Shown here: positions 8,211-16,625 of the stretch, piece after piece
Position numbering within the stretch: the first letter of the stretch is position 1
Layout: the number at the start of each line of letters is the position of its first letter
NCBI RefSeq assembly: GCF_018531465.1
Contig: NZ_JAHDTF010000046.1
Span: 1 to 64,000, forward strand
From: Sphaerisporangium fuscum
GTDB taxonomy: Bacteria > Actinomycetota > Actinomycetes > Streptosporangiales > Streptosporangiaceae
Length of the DNA: 64,000 bases
Direction: 5' to 3'
Notes under the pieces: generated by a model
Database searches by the model: none
Seen by the model: only the letters and a program-made list of their open reading frames with translations
Told to the model about the DNA's origin: nothing
Translations under genes and position numbers: made by a program

Positions 8211-9350
8211 ATGATTGAAGGCTTCGAAACCCTGGCCATTCACGCAGGCCAGGAGGCCGACCCGCGCACCGGCGCGGTCGTGCCCCCCATCTACGCCGTG
8301 TCGACCTACAAGCAGGACGGCGTGGGCGGCCTGCGTTCCGGATACGAGTACAGCCGTTCGGCCAACCCCACCAGGACCGCCCTGGAAGAGTGCCTGGCGG
8401 CGATCGAGGGCGGGACGCGCGGGCTGGCGTTCGCCTCGGGACTCGCCGCCGAGGACACCCTGATGCGCACCGTCTGCAAGCCCGGCGACCACGTCATCAT
8501 CCCGGGCGACGCGTACGGCGGCACGTACCGGCTGTTCGCCAAGGTTCTGTCCCGCTGGGGCCTTCAGTACGACCCGGTGCCGCTCGGCGACCTCCAGGCG
8601 GTGCGCGCGGCCGTCCGGCCCGAGACCAGGGCCATCTGGGTCGAGACGCCGACCAACCCGCTGCTGGGCATCGCCGACATCGAGGCCCTGGCCGAGATCG
8701 CGCACGCCGCGGAGGCGCTGCTGGTGGTCGACAACACCTTCGCCTCGCCGTACCTCCAGCAGCCGCTGGCGCTCGGGGCGGACGTCGTCGTCCACTCCAC
8801 GACCAAGTACGTCGGCGGCCACTCCGACGTGGTGGGCGGAGCCCTGGTGACCCGCGACCAGACCCTCGGCGACGAGCTGGCCTACCACCAGAACTCCATG
8901 GGCGCGGTCGCCGGCCCGTTCGACGCCTGGCTGACGCTGCGCGGCATCAAGACGCTGGGCGTCCGGATGGACCGTCACTGCGACAACGCCGAGAAGGTCG
9001 TCAACCTGCTGCTGTCGCACCCGAAGGTCATCGAGGTGCTCTACCCCGGGCTCTCCGAGCACCCCGGCCACGAGGTGGCCGCCAAGCAGATGAGGCGCTT
9101 CGGCGGCATGGTGTCGTTCCGTGTCGCCGGTGGCGAGGAGGCCGCGGTCGAGGTCTGCAACCGTGCCAAGCTGTTCACCCTCGGCGAGTCGCTCGGCGGT
9201 GTGGAGTCGCTGATCGAGCACCCCGGCCGCATGACCCACGCGTCGGCCGCCGGCTCGCCCCTGGAGGTGCCCGCCGACCTCGTCCGGCTCTCGGTCGGCA
9301 TCGAGACCGTGGGCGACCTCCTGGAGGACCTCACGCAGGCGCTTGCCTAA
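8211..9350 (+). CDS. metB: Cystathionine gamma-synthase / gamma-lyase, 379 aa
   Basis: Cys/Met-metabolism PLP enzyme. Lys199 in 'VHSTTKYVGGHSDVVGG' forms the Schiff base; 'YSRSANPTR' (about 47-55) and 'FASGLAAEDTLM' are conserved phosphate- and substrate-contacting regions. Sequence alone does not cleanly separate gamma-synthase from gamma-lyase. A cystathionine beta-synthase gene 1.6 kb upstream makes a cystathionine gamma-lyase role (cystathionine to cysteine) reasonable, and many actinobacterial enzymes do both. ATG 8211 follows nine bases after the small membrane protein. The stop overlaps the stop of the convergent membrane-protein gene by four bases. Confidence 0.92.
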   Translation: MIEGFETLAIHAGQEADPRTGAVVPPIYAVSTYKQDGVGGLRSGYEYSRSANPTRTALEECLAAIEGGTRGLAFASGLAAEDTLMRTVCKPGDHVIIPGDAYGGTYRLFAKVLSRWGLQYDPVPLGDLQAVRAAVRPETRAIWVETPTNPLLGIADIEALAEIAHAAEALLVVDNTFASPYLQQPLALGADVVVHSTTKYVGGHSDVVGGALVTRDQTLGDELAYHQNSMGAVAGPFDAWLTLRGIKTLGVRMDRHCDNAEKVVNLLLSHPKVIEVLYPGLSEHPGHEVAAKQMRRFGGMVSFRVAGGEEAAVEVCNRAKLFTLGESLGGVESLIEHPGRMTHASAAGSPLEVPADLVRLSVGIETVGDLLEDLTQALA

Positions 9351-9781
9351 GAGGGGTTGAACCACACCATCAGCGCCAGGATGACCAGCCAGATCAGCGC
9401 CATGATCGACGAGAGCATGGCGATGCGGCCGGTCTGAACCTTGGCGTCGTCATCCTGGGCCTCGTTCGACAGCACGCGGACGGCGGTGCCCTGGTCACGA
9501 TCGATCATGATCAGGAGCACCGCCGCCACGATGAACAGCGTCATCGAGACCGAGAGGTAGGGCTTTCCGAGGTTCGATCCGCCCAGGGCGAGACCGAAGA
9601 GGAATACGCCGAGGGTGAGGACGCCGAAAATGCGCGTGCTGCGGTGCAGGTAACGCAGCACGGCGACGTCCTTGGCCCTGATGTATCTCGGGGTGAACAT
9701 GGTGGTGGCCGTCACCGGGCCGATCGCGAAGATCGCGAAGCCGATGTGCAGCCAGAGCAGGAGGTTGCCGAGAAACGACAT
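9347..9781 (-). CDS. DUF2269-like integral membrane protein, 144 aa
   Basis: Four predicted membrane helices: 'LGNLLLWLHIGFAIFAIG' at the N-terminus, one at 'IFGVLTLGVFLFGLALG', one at 'MTLFIVAAVLLIMID', and a C-terminal 'MALIWLVILALMVWF'. The order and the early histidine in 'WLHIGF' resemble the DUF2269 family of predicted membrane proteins, whose role is unknown. ATG 9781 is chosen because the longer frame only adds a basic non-hydrophobic stretch. It converges with metB, sharing four bases; there is no room for a terminator between them. Confidence 0.65.
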   Translation of the reverse strand: MSFLGNLLLWLHIGFAIFAIGPVTATTMFTPRYIRAKDVAVLRYLHRSTRIFGVLTLGVFLFGLALGGSNLGKPYLSVSMTLFIVAAVLLIMIDRDQGTAVRVLSNEAQDDDAKVQTGRIAMLSSIMALIWLVILALMVWFNPS

Positions 9782-9855
9782 GCCGCCGACATTATCGTCT
9801 CGGTGATCAGTGAGGGAACGCCCGCCGCCGAGCGTACGCAATCATGAGAGATGTC

Positions 9856-10014
9856 TCATGATTTCGGGACGTCCGGCGTGGCGTGCGTCTCCGCGACCTG
9901 CGCCTTCGGCTCCTCCTTGGGCGCTTTGGGATGCCGGGGCCGGTTGTTCACCGTCACCTCGAACATCGCCACCGTGAAGATCATCAACACCAGGAGAGCG
10001 ACCGCAGCGAACAT
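9856..10014 (-). CDS. Small single-pass membrane protein, 52 aa
   Basis: The short reading from ATG 10014 is supported by GGGAGGAGGGTGAC directly upstream. It gives an N-terminal membrane helix (FAAVALLVLMIFTVAMF) and a Pro/Lys/Glu-rich cytoplasmic or periplasmic tail. No family is recognised. A longer frame to 10185 lacks a ribosome binding site and adds Arg-rich residues, so it is less likely. Confidence 0.65.
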   Translation of the reverse strand: MFAAVALLVLMIFTVAMFEVTVNNRPRHPKAPKEEPKAQVAETHATPDVPKS

Positions 10015-10165
10015 GTCACCCTCCTCCCGTGCCGTGGGGAACCGCCTGGCCGTCGTAAAGGGTGTGCGTCGAACACCCCTCGAAAATATCCTCGGCCATT
10101 GCATATCGATAGGCAACCGATTAATGCGGCGCTCGTAAAAGCGACCACTTTCCGCGCGCCGTGAA

Positions 10166-10190
10166 ATATCCGGATATGTACCCACGTGGG
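10166..10190. promoter_or_regulatory. Two adjacent palindromes upstream of the 52-aa gene
   Basis: ATATCCGGATAT (10166-10177) and CCCACGTGGG (10181-10190) are both perfect palindromes, three bases apart. They lie in the 198-base gap between the vWA gene end and the small membrane gene. They may be operators or part of a weak terminator; no regulator can be named. Confidence 0.35.
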
Positions 10191-10212
10191 GCGGCCATGC
10201 AACGGCCGGTGC

Positions 10213-12159
10213 TCAGCGGGCGCGGCGGGAGCGCAGGAAGTCGCTGACGACGTACTCCCCGAGCCGGTCGGCGCTGGGGGAGAAGACGCGCCCGCCGTTG
10301 CGCCGGGCGAGCTCGTCGACGAAGTCCTTGAGCCTTTCGTCGGCGGCCAGCATGAACACGTTGATCGTCGCCCGGCGCCGGGTCATCTTGTCGACCTCGG
10401 CGAGCGTGAGTTCCAGCGTCTCGCGGGAGGGCGGCCACTCGAACCAGTAGCGGCCGTTGCGCATGAGGTGGGCCGTCGGCTCCCCGTCGGTGACGACGAG
10501 CACCACGGGCTCGAAGTCGGGGTGCCGGTCGAGGTGGCGTCCGGCGATCAGCAGGGCGTGGTGCAGGTTGGTGCCCTGCACCATGTCCCATTCGAGCCCG
10601 GCAAGCTCCTCGGGCTGCAGCACCCGCGCGTAGTTGGAGAAGCCGATGATCTGCACGGCGTCCTGCGGGAACTTGGAGGCCACCAGCGCCTGCAGGGCGA
10701 GCGCGGTCTGCTTGGCGGGCCCCCACGTGCCGCGCAGGGCCATGGAGTACGACAGGTCGACCAGCAGGCAGACCGCGGCGGCCGTCCGCCGCTCGGTCTC
10801 GGCGACCTCGAAGTCGTCCACCGACAGCGTCACCCCCCGGCCGGCGCCGCGGCGCACGCCGTTGACCAGGGTGCGTACGACGTCGATGGGCTGCTCGTCG
10901 CCGAACCGCCACGGGCGGGAGGTGCCGGTGAGCTCGCCGGCGGCCCCGGCGTCGCGCTGATCATGGTCGCCGCGCCGCCCGCTGTCGAGCGAGTCGAACA
11001 CCCGGCGCAGGGCGGTCTCCCCGAGCCGGCGGACGGCCTTCGGGGTGAGTTCGAGCTTGCCGCGCTGCCGCCGGAGGTATCCCTGCTGCTCCAGCTCGCG
11101 CTCGATCCGCCTGAGGGTCTCCAGGTCGTCGACCGCCGACCGGCCGAGGGCGCGGCGGATCGCGGCCTCGTCGATGTCGTCGAGGCGCGCTCCGGGGTAG
11201 TCCTGGCGGAGGGCGGCCTCCAACTGGCTCAGGTCGGCCAGTTCCTCCAGGACGCTGACCGCGTCGCCCATGCCGAGGGGCTGGTCGCCGTCCATGCGCT
11301 CGGGGGTGTCCCAGGCGAGGTCGGGACGGCGGGCGTACAGGGCCTCGCCCAGGCGGGCCATCTGCTCGGCCAGGCCGGCCTGCTCCAGGGTCTGGTCGAT
11401 CAGGGCCTGGAGCTCGGCGCGCTGCTCGGGGCTCATCGAGGCCATCATGCGCTGGGCGGCGGCGGCCCGGCGGGCGAGGATGTCGACCAGCTCTTCGAGA
11501 TTGCGGGGGTTCTCCGGGAAGAATTCCCCATATTTCTGCATGAAGTGATCGAAATCTTCTTGCGTGTGCTGCCCGCGGGCGTCCCGGTCCAGCATCTCGT
11601 TCAGATCCGACATCATCTGCCGGACCCGTTCCATCGCCGCCGGGTCGGGATTCGCCAGGGCGTCGCGCATGCCGCGGAACCGGCTGTCGAGGACCTCTCT
11701 GCGCAGGAGGTCACGCAGCTCCTCGAAGGTCTGCCGCGCGGCCGCCGACCGCCACTCGTACGAGCCGAGCTGCCGCACCGCGCTCGCGGTGTCGCCCGGC
11801 ACCGAGTCGAGCTCGGCCTCGCGCAGGCGCGCCTCGTCGGAGGGGTCGGGGAACAGCTCGGCGCGTTCCTGCCCGATCGCCTTGTCGAGCAGGGCCCGGG
11901 CGCGCTCCAGGGTGCCGTCGAGGTTGCCGCGTTCGCGCAGCTGACGCCGCCGCTCGCGCACCTCGCGGAGAAGATCGTCCAGCCCCCGCCGGTCGGGGGC
12001 CCCGGGCAGGCCCCGCCTCAGCAGGTCGCGCAGGGAGTCGAGCGGGCTCGTGCCCGAAAGGATCGCGTCGCCCATCTCGTCGAGCGCGGCGCGGACGTCG
12101 TACGGCGGCGCCAGCGGATCGGGCCCGTCGTGGTACTCGCCGTATCGGTAGCCACTCAT
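10213..12159 (-). CDS. von Willebrand factor A domain protein (MoxR partner), 648 aa
   Basis: Large soluble protein with a long helical N-terminal region (residues 1-450, rich in Arg/Glu/Leu) and a C-terminal vWA domain. The metal-ion-dependent adhesion site begins 'LLVDLSYSMALRG' with D468-L-S-Y-S472; the later 'VVTDGEPT' supplies the remaining Asp. Proteins of this architecture partner with an AAA+ MoxR/ChlI-like ATPase, probably as an ATP-driven metal-insertion or protein-remodelling machine resembling the BchD/BchI halves of magnesium chelatase. The ATPase gene lies 90 bases upstream on the same strand. Confidence 0.88.
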   Translation of the reverse strand: MSGYRYGEYHDGPDPLAPPYDVRAALDEMGDAILSGTSPLDSLRDLLRRGLPGAPDRRGLDDLLREVRERRRQLRERGNLDGTLERARALLDKAIGQERAELFPDPSDEARLREAELDSVPGDTASAVRQLGSYEWRSAAARQTFEELRDLLRREVLDSRFRGMRDALANPDPAAMERVRQMMSDLNEMLDRDARGQHTQEDFDHFMQKYGEFFPENPRNLEELVDILARRAAAAQRMMASMSPEQRAELQALIDQTLEQAGLAEQMARLGEALYARRPDLAWDTPERMDGDQPLGMGDAVSVLEELADLSQLEAALRQDYPGARLDDIDEAAIRRALGRSAVDDLETLRRIERELEQQGYLRRQRGKLELTPKAVRRLGETALRRVFDSLDSGRRGDHDQRDAGAAGELTGTSRPWRFGDEQPIDVVRTLVNGVRRGAGRGVTLSVDDFEVAETERRTAAAVCLLVDLSYSMALRGTWGPAKQTALALQALVASKFPQDAVQIIGFSNYARVLQPEELAGLEWDMVQGTNLHHALLIAGRHLDRHPDFEPVVLVVTDGEPTAHLMRNGRYWFEWPPSRETLELTLAEVDKMTRRRATINVFMLAADERLKDFVDELARRNGGRVFSPSADRLGEYVVSDFLRSRRAR

Positions 12160-12249
12160 CTCTTCGGAGCCTAACGTCGTGTGCCGGTGTGGCGGGAAGG
12201 TCGCATGACCGGTCCCGGCTCGGCGCGAACCGAGCCGGGAGAGCAGGGG

Positions 12250-13722
12250 TCAGGTGCGGTAGACCGAGCCGCCGTCGGTCTCGTCCTTGGACAGGCGCCG
12301 CATGAGGTAGAGACCTTCGAGGGCGAACTCCAGCGCGGCGGCGGCGTGGCCCGGGGACTCGTCGCCCTCGCCCATGCCCACCGCGGACATGATCTTCGAC
12401 AGGCCGTTGACGGGCCCGATGCGCTGGAGCAGCTCCGTGGCGGGGGTCAGCTCGCCGGACTCGATCTGGGCGCCCTCGGTGAACTTGTCGAGCAGGGCGG
12501 ACAGGTCCATGCCGCCGAGGGTGCCGCGGAAGGTCTCGGCGACGGCCCGCCGCAGGAGGTGGGCGAGCACCTCGACCTCGCGCCCCTCCTCGCTGACCTC
12601 GAACTCCACCTTGCCGCGCAGCGTGGGGACGACTCCCGGCAGGTCGCAGACCCGGGTGACGGGCCGCTCCTCGCCGGTGATCGCCGCCCGTCGTACCGCG
12701 GAGGCGGCCGCCGTCTCCGCCGCGGCGATCGAGAACCGCGCCGACACGCCGGACCGCGAGTCGACGGCGGTGGACTCGCGTACCAGGCGGGTGAAGCGGG
12801 CGATGGTCTCCACGATGTGGTCGGGCAGCTCGGCGCTCAGCCCTGGCTGCTCGCCGTCCTTGCCGGCCGTGCCGCCCGTGGGCCGGCGCCAGTCGAGCTC
12901 GGCCTCCTGGCGGATCAGGTCGAGCTCGTCCTCCAGGGTGAGCGGGTAGTGGGTGCGGATCTCGGCGCCGAAGCGGTCCTTCAGGGGGGTGATGATGCGG
13001 CCGCGGTTGGTGTAGTCCTCGGGGTTCGCGCTGGCGATCAGCAGGATGTCGAGGGGGAGGCGCAGGTTGTAGCCGCGGACCTGGATGTCGCGCTCCTCCA
13101 GCACGTTGAGCAGCGCGACCTGGATGCGCTCGGCGAGGTCGGGCAGCTCGTTGACCGAGAAGACGCCCCGGTTGGTGCGGGGGACCAGGCCGTAGTGGAC
13201 CGTCTCGGGGTCGCCGAGCGTGCGGCCCTCGGCGATCTTGATGGGGTCGACGTCACCGATCAGGTCGCCGACGGAGGTGTCGGGGGTGGCGAGCTTCTCG
13301 CCGTAGCGCTCGTCGCGGTGCTTCCAGGCGATCTTCAGCTCGTCGCCCTGCTCGGCGGCGAGCCTGCGGCAGCGGACGCACTCGGGGGCGTACGGATGAT
13401 CGTTGATCTCGCAGCCCTCGACGACGGGGGTCCACTCGTCGAGGAGGCCGGTGATCGTGCGGATGAGCCGGGTTTTGCCCTGGCCGCGCTCGCCTAGCAG
13501 CACCAGGTCGTGGCCCGCCAGCAGAGCCCGCTCCAGATGGGGCAGGACGGTCTCGTCGAATCCGACGATGCCCGGGAATCTCGGCGCGCCTGAGCGTAGT
13601 CTGGCCAGCAGGTTCTCGCGGATCTCCGCCTTGACCGTGCGGTATGGGTGGCCACTTTCGCGTAGTTCGCGGAGATTGCGGGCGTGCGGAGCTTCGGTTC
13701 GCGGTGTGGGCGATTCATGCAC
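12250..13722 (-). CDS. MoxR/ChlI-like AAA+ ATPase, 490 aa
   Basis: Cytoplasmic AAA+ ATPase related to the magnesium-chelatase I subunit and MoxR. Walker A is 'LLGERGQGKT' (about 76-85); 'RGVFSVNELPDL' is the Walker B region with an Asn-Glu pair; 'ILLIASANPEDY' is sensor 1. A Cys-rich insert 'HPYAPECVRCRRLA' sits between Walker A and B and may bind metal. The downstream vWA gene shows the usual two-gene arrangement. The start is GTG 13722, the first start in a frame with no better ATG and no clear ribosome binding site, so it is less certain. The 202-base gap to the divergent FIST gene carries both promoters. Confidence 0.85.
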   Translation of the reverse strand: MHESPTPRTEAPHARNLRELRESGHPYRTVKAEIRENLLARLRSGAPRFPGIVGFDETVLPHLERALLAGHDLVLLGERGQGKTRLIRTITGLLDEWTPVVEGCEINDHPYAPECVRCRRLAAEQGDELKIAWKHRDERYGEKLATPDTSVGDLIGDVDPIKIAEGRTLGDPETVHYGLVPRTNRGVFSVNELPDLAERIQVALLNVLEERDIQVRGYNLRLPLDILLIASANPEDYTNRGRIITPLKDRFGAEIRTHYPLTLEDELDLIRQEAELDWRRPTGGTAGKDGEQPGLSAELPDHIVETIARFTRLVRESTAVDSRSGVSARFSIAAAETAAASAVRRAAITGEERPVTRVCDLPGVVPTLRGKVEFEVSEEGREVEVLAHLLRRAVAETFRGTLGGMDLSALLDKFTEGAQIESGELTPATELLQRIGPVNGLSKIMSAVGMGEGDESPGHAAAALEFALEGLYLMRRLSKDETDGGSVYRT

Positions 13723-13865
13723 GGAACCGAGACTACGTCGCGGGGGAAGGTCACGGCAGCGGATACAGATTTCGGATCTTGACCATTATGAGACGCTATG
13801 GGTGCGTTGTCGCTCCGGTAGTGGGGAGAATCCGGCCAAGAGGGTCTATTGTGCGACACGCTACG

Positions 13866-13906
13866 ACTCGCGACCACTCGCGACCTGTGCGCGACCGCTC
13901 GCGACC
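13866..13906. repeat. Four tandem ~10-bp repeats before the FIST gene
   Basis: ACTCGCGACC occurs twice in a row (13866-13875, 13876-13885). After one spacer base it is followed by GTGCGCGACC and GCTCGCGACC (13887-13906). The array ends just before the ribosome binding site of the gene at 13925. A period near one helical turn suggests cooperative protein binding. Confidence 0.7.
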
Positions 13907-13924
13907 TGAGGGGAGGCGAGGCGT

Positions 13925-15145
13925 GTGGCAGTGCTGACCAGCCGCTTCGCGGATGGTCTCGCCGTCGGTTCCGACCTGGTGGTAGCCGCCGAGCAGGCGG
14001 TACGCCAAGCGCTCTCCGGCCTGTCGGGACCTCCCGACCTCGTGTGCTTCTTCATCTGTGGCGACGACCCCGAGGAGGTCGCCCGTGCCGGGTTGCGCGT
14101 CATGCGCATGGCGCCCGGGGCCCAGGTCATCGGGTGCAGCGCCACGGGCGTCATCGGCGACGGCCGGGGCGTCGAGCTCACCTCGGCGGTCAGCGCCTGG
14201 GCGGCCAACCTCGGCGGCGGCCGGGCGACGACGTTCGCGCTGGAGACCCTCCGCATGGAAGACCGCTTCGTGATCATCGGCCTGCCCGACCGGGATCCGG
14301 ACGACCGGGTGGCGATCCTGCTGGCCGACCCCTACAGCTTCCCGGCCGACGCCTTCGTGGAGCACTCCCGCGACGTCCTCGGCGACCTCCCGCTGGTCGG
14401 CGGCCTGGCCAACGGCCTGCGGGGCCAGGGCTCGGTGCGGCTGTTCGCCGGCGGTGAGATGTACACCGAGGGCGCCATCGGCGTGATGCTCAGCGGCCCC
14501 ATCAACGTCAGCACCGTGGTCAGCCAGGGCTGCCGTCCCATCGGGCCCACGATGGTGGTCACCCGGTCGGAGGACAACCTGCTGCTGGAGCTCGCCGGGC
14601 AGCCCGCCCTGGCGCGCCTGGAGGACATCGTCAGCAACCTCGACGAGGAGGACCGCGAGCTCGTCGCCTCCGGCCTGCAGATCGGCATCGCCATGGACGA
14701 GTACGCCGAGAGCCACGAGCGCGGCGACTTCCTGATCCGCGGCATCCTCGGCATCGACCCCGAGCGGGAGGCCGTCGCGGTCGGCGACGTCCTCGACATC
14801 GGGCAGAGCGTCCGCTTCCAGGTCCGCGACGCCGCCGCCGCCGACGAAGACCTGTACGAGCTGCTCGACGCCCACACCGAGGAGCGCGGGCGGGTCGACG
14901 GCGCCCTGCTGTTCTCCTGCAACGGCAGGGGCACCGCGATGTTCGGCAGCCCCGACCACGACGCCCTCGCCCTCCACGACACGCTGGGCCCGATCGGCAT
15001 GGCCGGCTTCTTCGCGGCGGGGGAGGTCGGCCCGGTCGGCGGCCACAACCATGTGCACGGCTTCTCCGCCTCCATCCTGGTCTTCTCCAGCGACACCGGC
15101 CACGAGGTCCCCGGGAGAAGCGAGAAGGCCACCGGCCACATGTAA
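13925..15145 (+). CDS. FIST-domain signal-sensing protein, 406 aa
   Basis: Contains the FIST_N region (about residues 30-200: 'VIGCSATGVIGDGRGVE', 'LPLVGGLANGL') and the FIST_C region (about 220-390: 'FIRGILGIDP'-type segment and the closing 'GFFAAGEVGPVGGHNHVHGFSASILVF'). FIST modules are thought to bind small ligands such as amino acids and are often found with signalling proteins; here the protein is free-standing and cytoplasmic. GTG 13925 has GGGGAGGCGAG upstream. It is divergent from the MoxR operon and 36 bases before an ECF sigma gene that may share its transcript. Confidence 0.87.
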   Translation: MAVLTSRFADGLAVGSDLVVAAEQAVRQALSGLSGPPDLVCFFICGDDPEEVARAGLRVMRMAPGAQVIGCSATGVIGDGRGVELTSAVSAWAANLGGGRATTFALETLRMEDRFVIIGLPDRDPDDRVAILLADPYSFPADAFVEHSRDVLGDLPLVGGLANGLRGQGSVRLFAGGEMYTEGAIGVMLSGPINVSTVVSQGCRPIGPTMVVTRSEDNLLLELAGQPALARLEDIVSNLDEEDRELVASGLQIGIAMDEYAESHERGDFLIRGILGIDPEREAVAVGDVLDIGQSVRFQVRDAAAADEDLYELLDAHTEERGRVDGALLFSCNGRGTAMFGSPDHDALALHDTLGPIGMAGFFAAGEVGPVGGHNHVHGFSASILVFSSDTGHEVPGRSEKATGHM

Positions 15146-15181
15146 CGGTTTTTACCCCTTCGTCCAAGCAGGGGCGTAAGT

Positions 15182-15781
15182 ATGCGGACGACGAAGGGAG
15201 CGAGGCCGGTGCGCCTCAAACGTTCGGGGTTGGCGTCGATCGCCGACGACCCCGAGGCTTTCGAAGCCTTCTACCGGCGGCACGTCGACGAGGTGACGCG
15301 GTTCCTGGCCCGGCGGGCCGGCGATCCCCACACCGTGGCCGACCTGGTCGCCGAGGTCTTCCTCGCCGTTCTCGACTCGGCCCACACCTACCGCCCGGCC
15401 CTCGGCAGCGAGACGGCCTGGCTGTACGGGGTGGCGCGCAACACGCTGCTGGCCGAACGGCGGCGGGCGGCGCGCGAGCTCCGCGCGGGCGGCCGGATCG
15501 CCGGCCGCCGGCTCCTGGAGCCCGACGACGTGGCCCGCCTGGAAGACCGCATCGACGCCGAGAGCCCCGCGCGCAGGGCTCTGGAGGCGATGAACGACCT
15601 GCCGGAAAGCGAGCGGGCCCTGCTGGAGCTGGTCGTGATCGACCAGCTCACCGTGTCCGAGGCCGCGGCCGCCCTCGGCATCCGCCAGGGCACCGCCCGC
15701 GTCAGGCTCTACCGCGCCAGGCGGGCGCTCCAGCGCGTCCCCGGCGTCGTCCCGCCCCTGGTCATGGAAGGAATCAAGTGA
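15182..15781 (+). CDS. ECF-type RNA polymerase sigma factor, 199 aa
   Basis: Region 2 is seen at 'AFEAFYRRHVDEVTRFLARRAGD' through 'WLYGVARNTLLAERRR', and region 4 at 'LPESERALLELVVIDQLTVSEAAAALGIRQGTARVRLYRARRAL', a helix-turn-helix that reads the -35 element. Length is typical. ATG 15182 has a weak AGGGG; an alternative GTG at 15210, preceded by GGGAGCGAGG, would shorten the protein by nine residues. The stop overlaps the next gene start by four bases (GTGA), showing translational coupling to the membrane partner, which probably controls it. Confidence 0.9.
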   Translation: MRTTKGARPVRLKRSGLASIADDPEAFEAFYRRHVDEVTRFLARRAGDPHTVADLVAEVFLAVLDSAHTYRPALGSETAWLYGVARNTLLAERRRAARELRAGGRIAGRRLLEPDDVARLEDRIDAESPARRALEAMNDLPESERALLELVVIDQLTVSEAAAALGIRQGTARVRLYRARRALQRVPGVVPPLVMEGIK

Positions 15782-16470
15782 ACAGCACGTTCGAGGACAG
15801 ACTGCTCGCCGAGCTGAAGACGGAGATGGCCGCGAGGCGCTCGGAGGCCCGTACGGCCGTCCCCGCCCGCCGCTGGACGACCGGCCGCCGGTTCTTCGCC
15901 GCGGCCGGGGTGCTCGGGGTCGCCGCGGCGGCGGCGATCGCCGTCCCGCTGGTGACGGGCTCGTCGGCCCCCGCCTACGCGGTGACCAAGAACCCCGACG
16001 GGACGATCAATCTGAGGATCAACGAATTCCGGGACCCGGAGGGGGCCGAGAAGGAGCTCGCCGCGGCCGGCGTGAAGGCCGACATCACGTACATGCCGCT
16101 CGGCAAGCGGTGTGAGGAGGGACGATTCCACCGGCTGCCCGAGGACGAAGTGTCGGTGTCGAAGGAGGAATTGGAGAGTCGCGATCCCCAGGTGCGGGCC
16201 GAGGTGAGAAGGAAGATGCTGGACACTCCTTCCGGCAAGGCCATCCAGATGAGGAACGGCATCACCATCCATCCGGAGTACATCAAGCCCGGCCAGACCG
16301 TGGTACTGGAGATCGCGGAGAACTCCAAGGAGCCCACCGCGGAGCACCCCGGCGTCGCCTACCAGGTCATCAGCGGCCTGACCGACGGACCGGTCCAGCC
16401 GTGCAAGCTGATCGACCAGCCCGATGCGTTCGACATCGGCGACGCCACACCGCCGCCCGGGGCGCACTGA
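15778..16470 (+). CDS. Sigma-factor-coupled membrane protein (probable anti-sigma), 230 aa
   Basis: A short cytoplasmic N-terminus (about 45 residues with 'DRLLAELKTEMAARRSEA') is followed by one transmembrane helix (FFAAAGVLGVAAAAAIAVPL) and a ~165-residue extracellular part with two cysteines. No zinc-binding H-x3-C-x2-C motif is present, so it is not a ZAS-type anti-sigma factor. The coupling to the sigma gene (GTGA overlap) and the topology are the reasons to propose an anti-sigma or sensor role. The start is GTG 15778. Confidence 0.7.
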   Translation: MNSTFEDRLLAELKTEMAARRSEARTAVPARRWTTGRRFFAAAGVLGVAAAAAIAVPLVTGSSAPAYAVTKNPDGTINLRINEFRDPEGAEKELAAAGVKADITYMPLGKRCEEGRFHRLPEDEVSVSKEELESRDPQVRAEVRRKMLDTPSGKAIQMRNGITIHPEYIKPGQTVVLEIAENSKEPTAEHPGVAYQVISGLTDGPVQPCKLIDQPDAFDIGDATPPPGAH

Positions 16471-16625
16471 TCCGGAGCCGGGGCTCTCCGGCCGCCCGCC
16501 TGATCGGCCGTGATGCCGGCACGCGAGCCGGTCAGGCGCTACGGGGCCCCGTACGCCCATGAGGGCCTCCCGAGACTTGTGGGGCGGTGGAGGCGCGGGC
16601 GGGCCGTCAGTGGGAGACTTCGGGC

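Noticed and set aside
10015..10185. Longer version of the 52-aa membrane protein
   Set aside because: The extension is Arg-rich, lacks a ribosome binding site, and an excellent one stands before ATG 10014.
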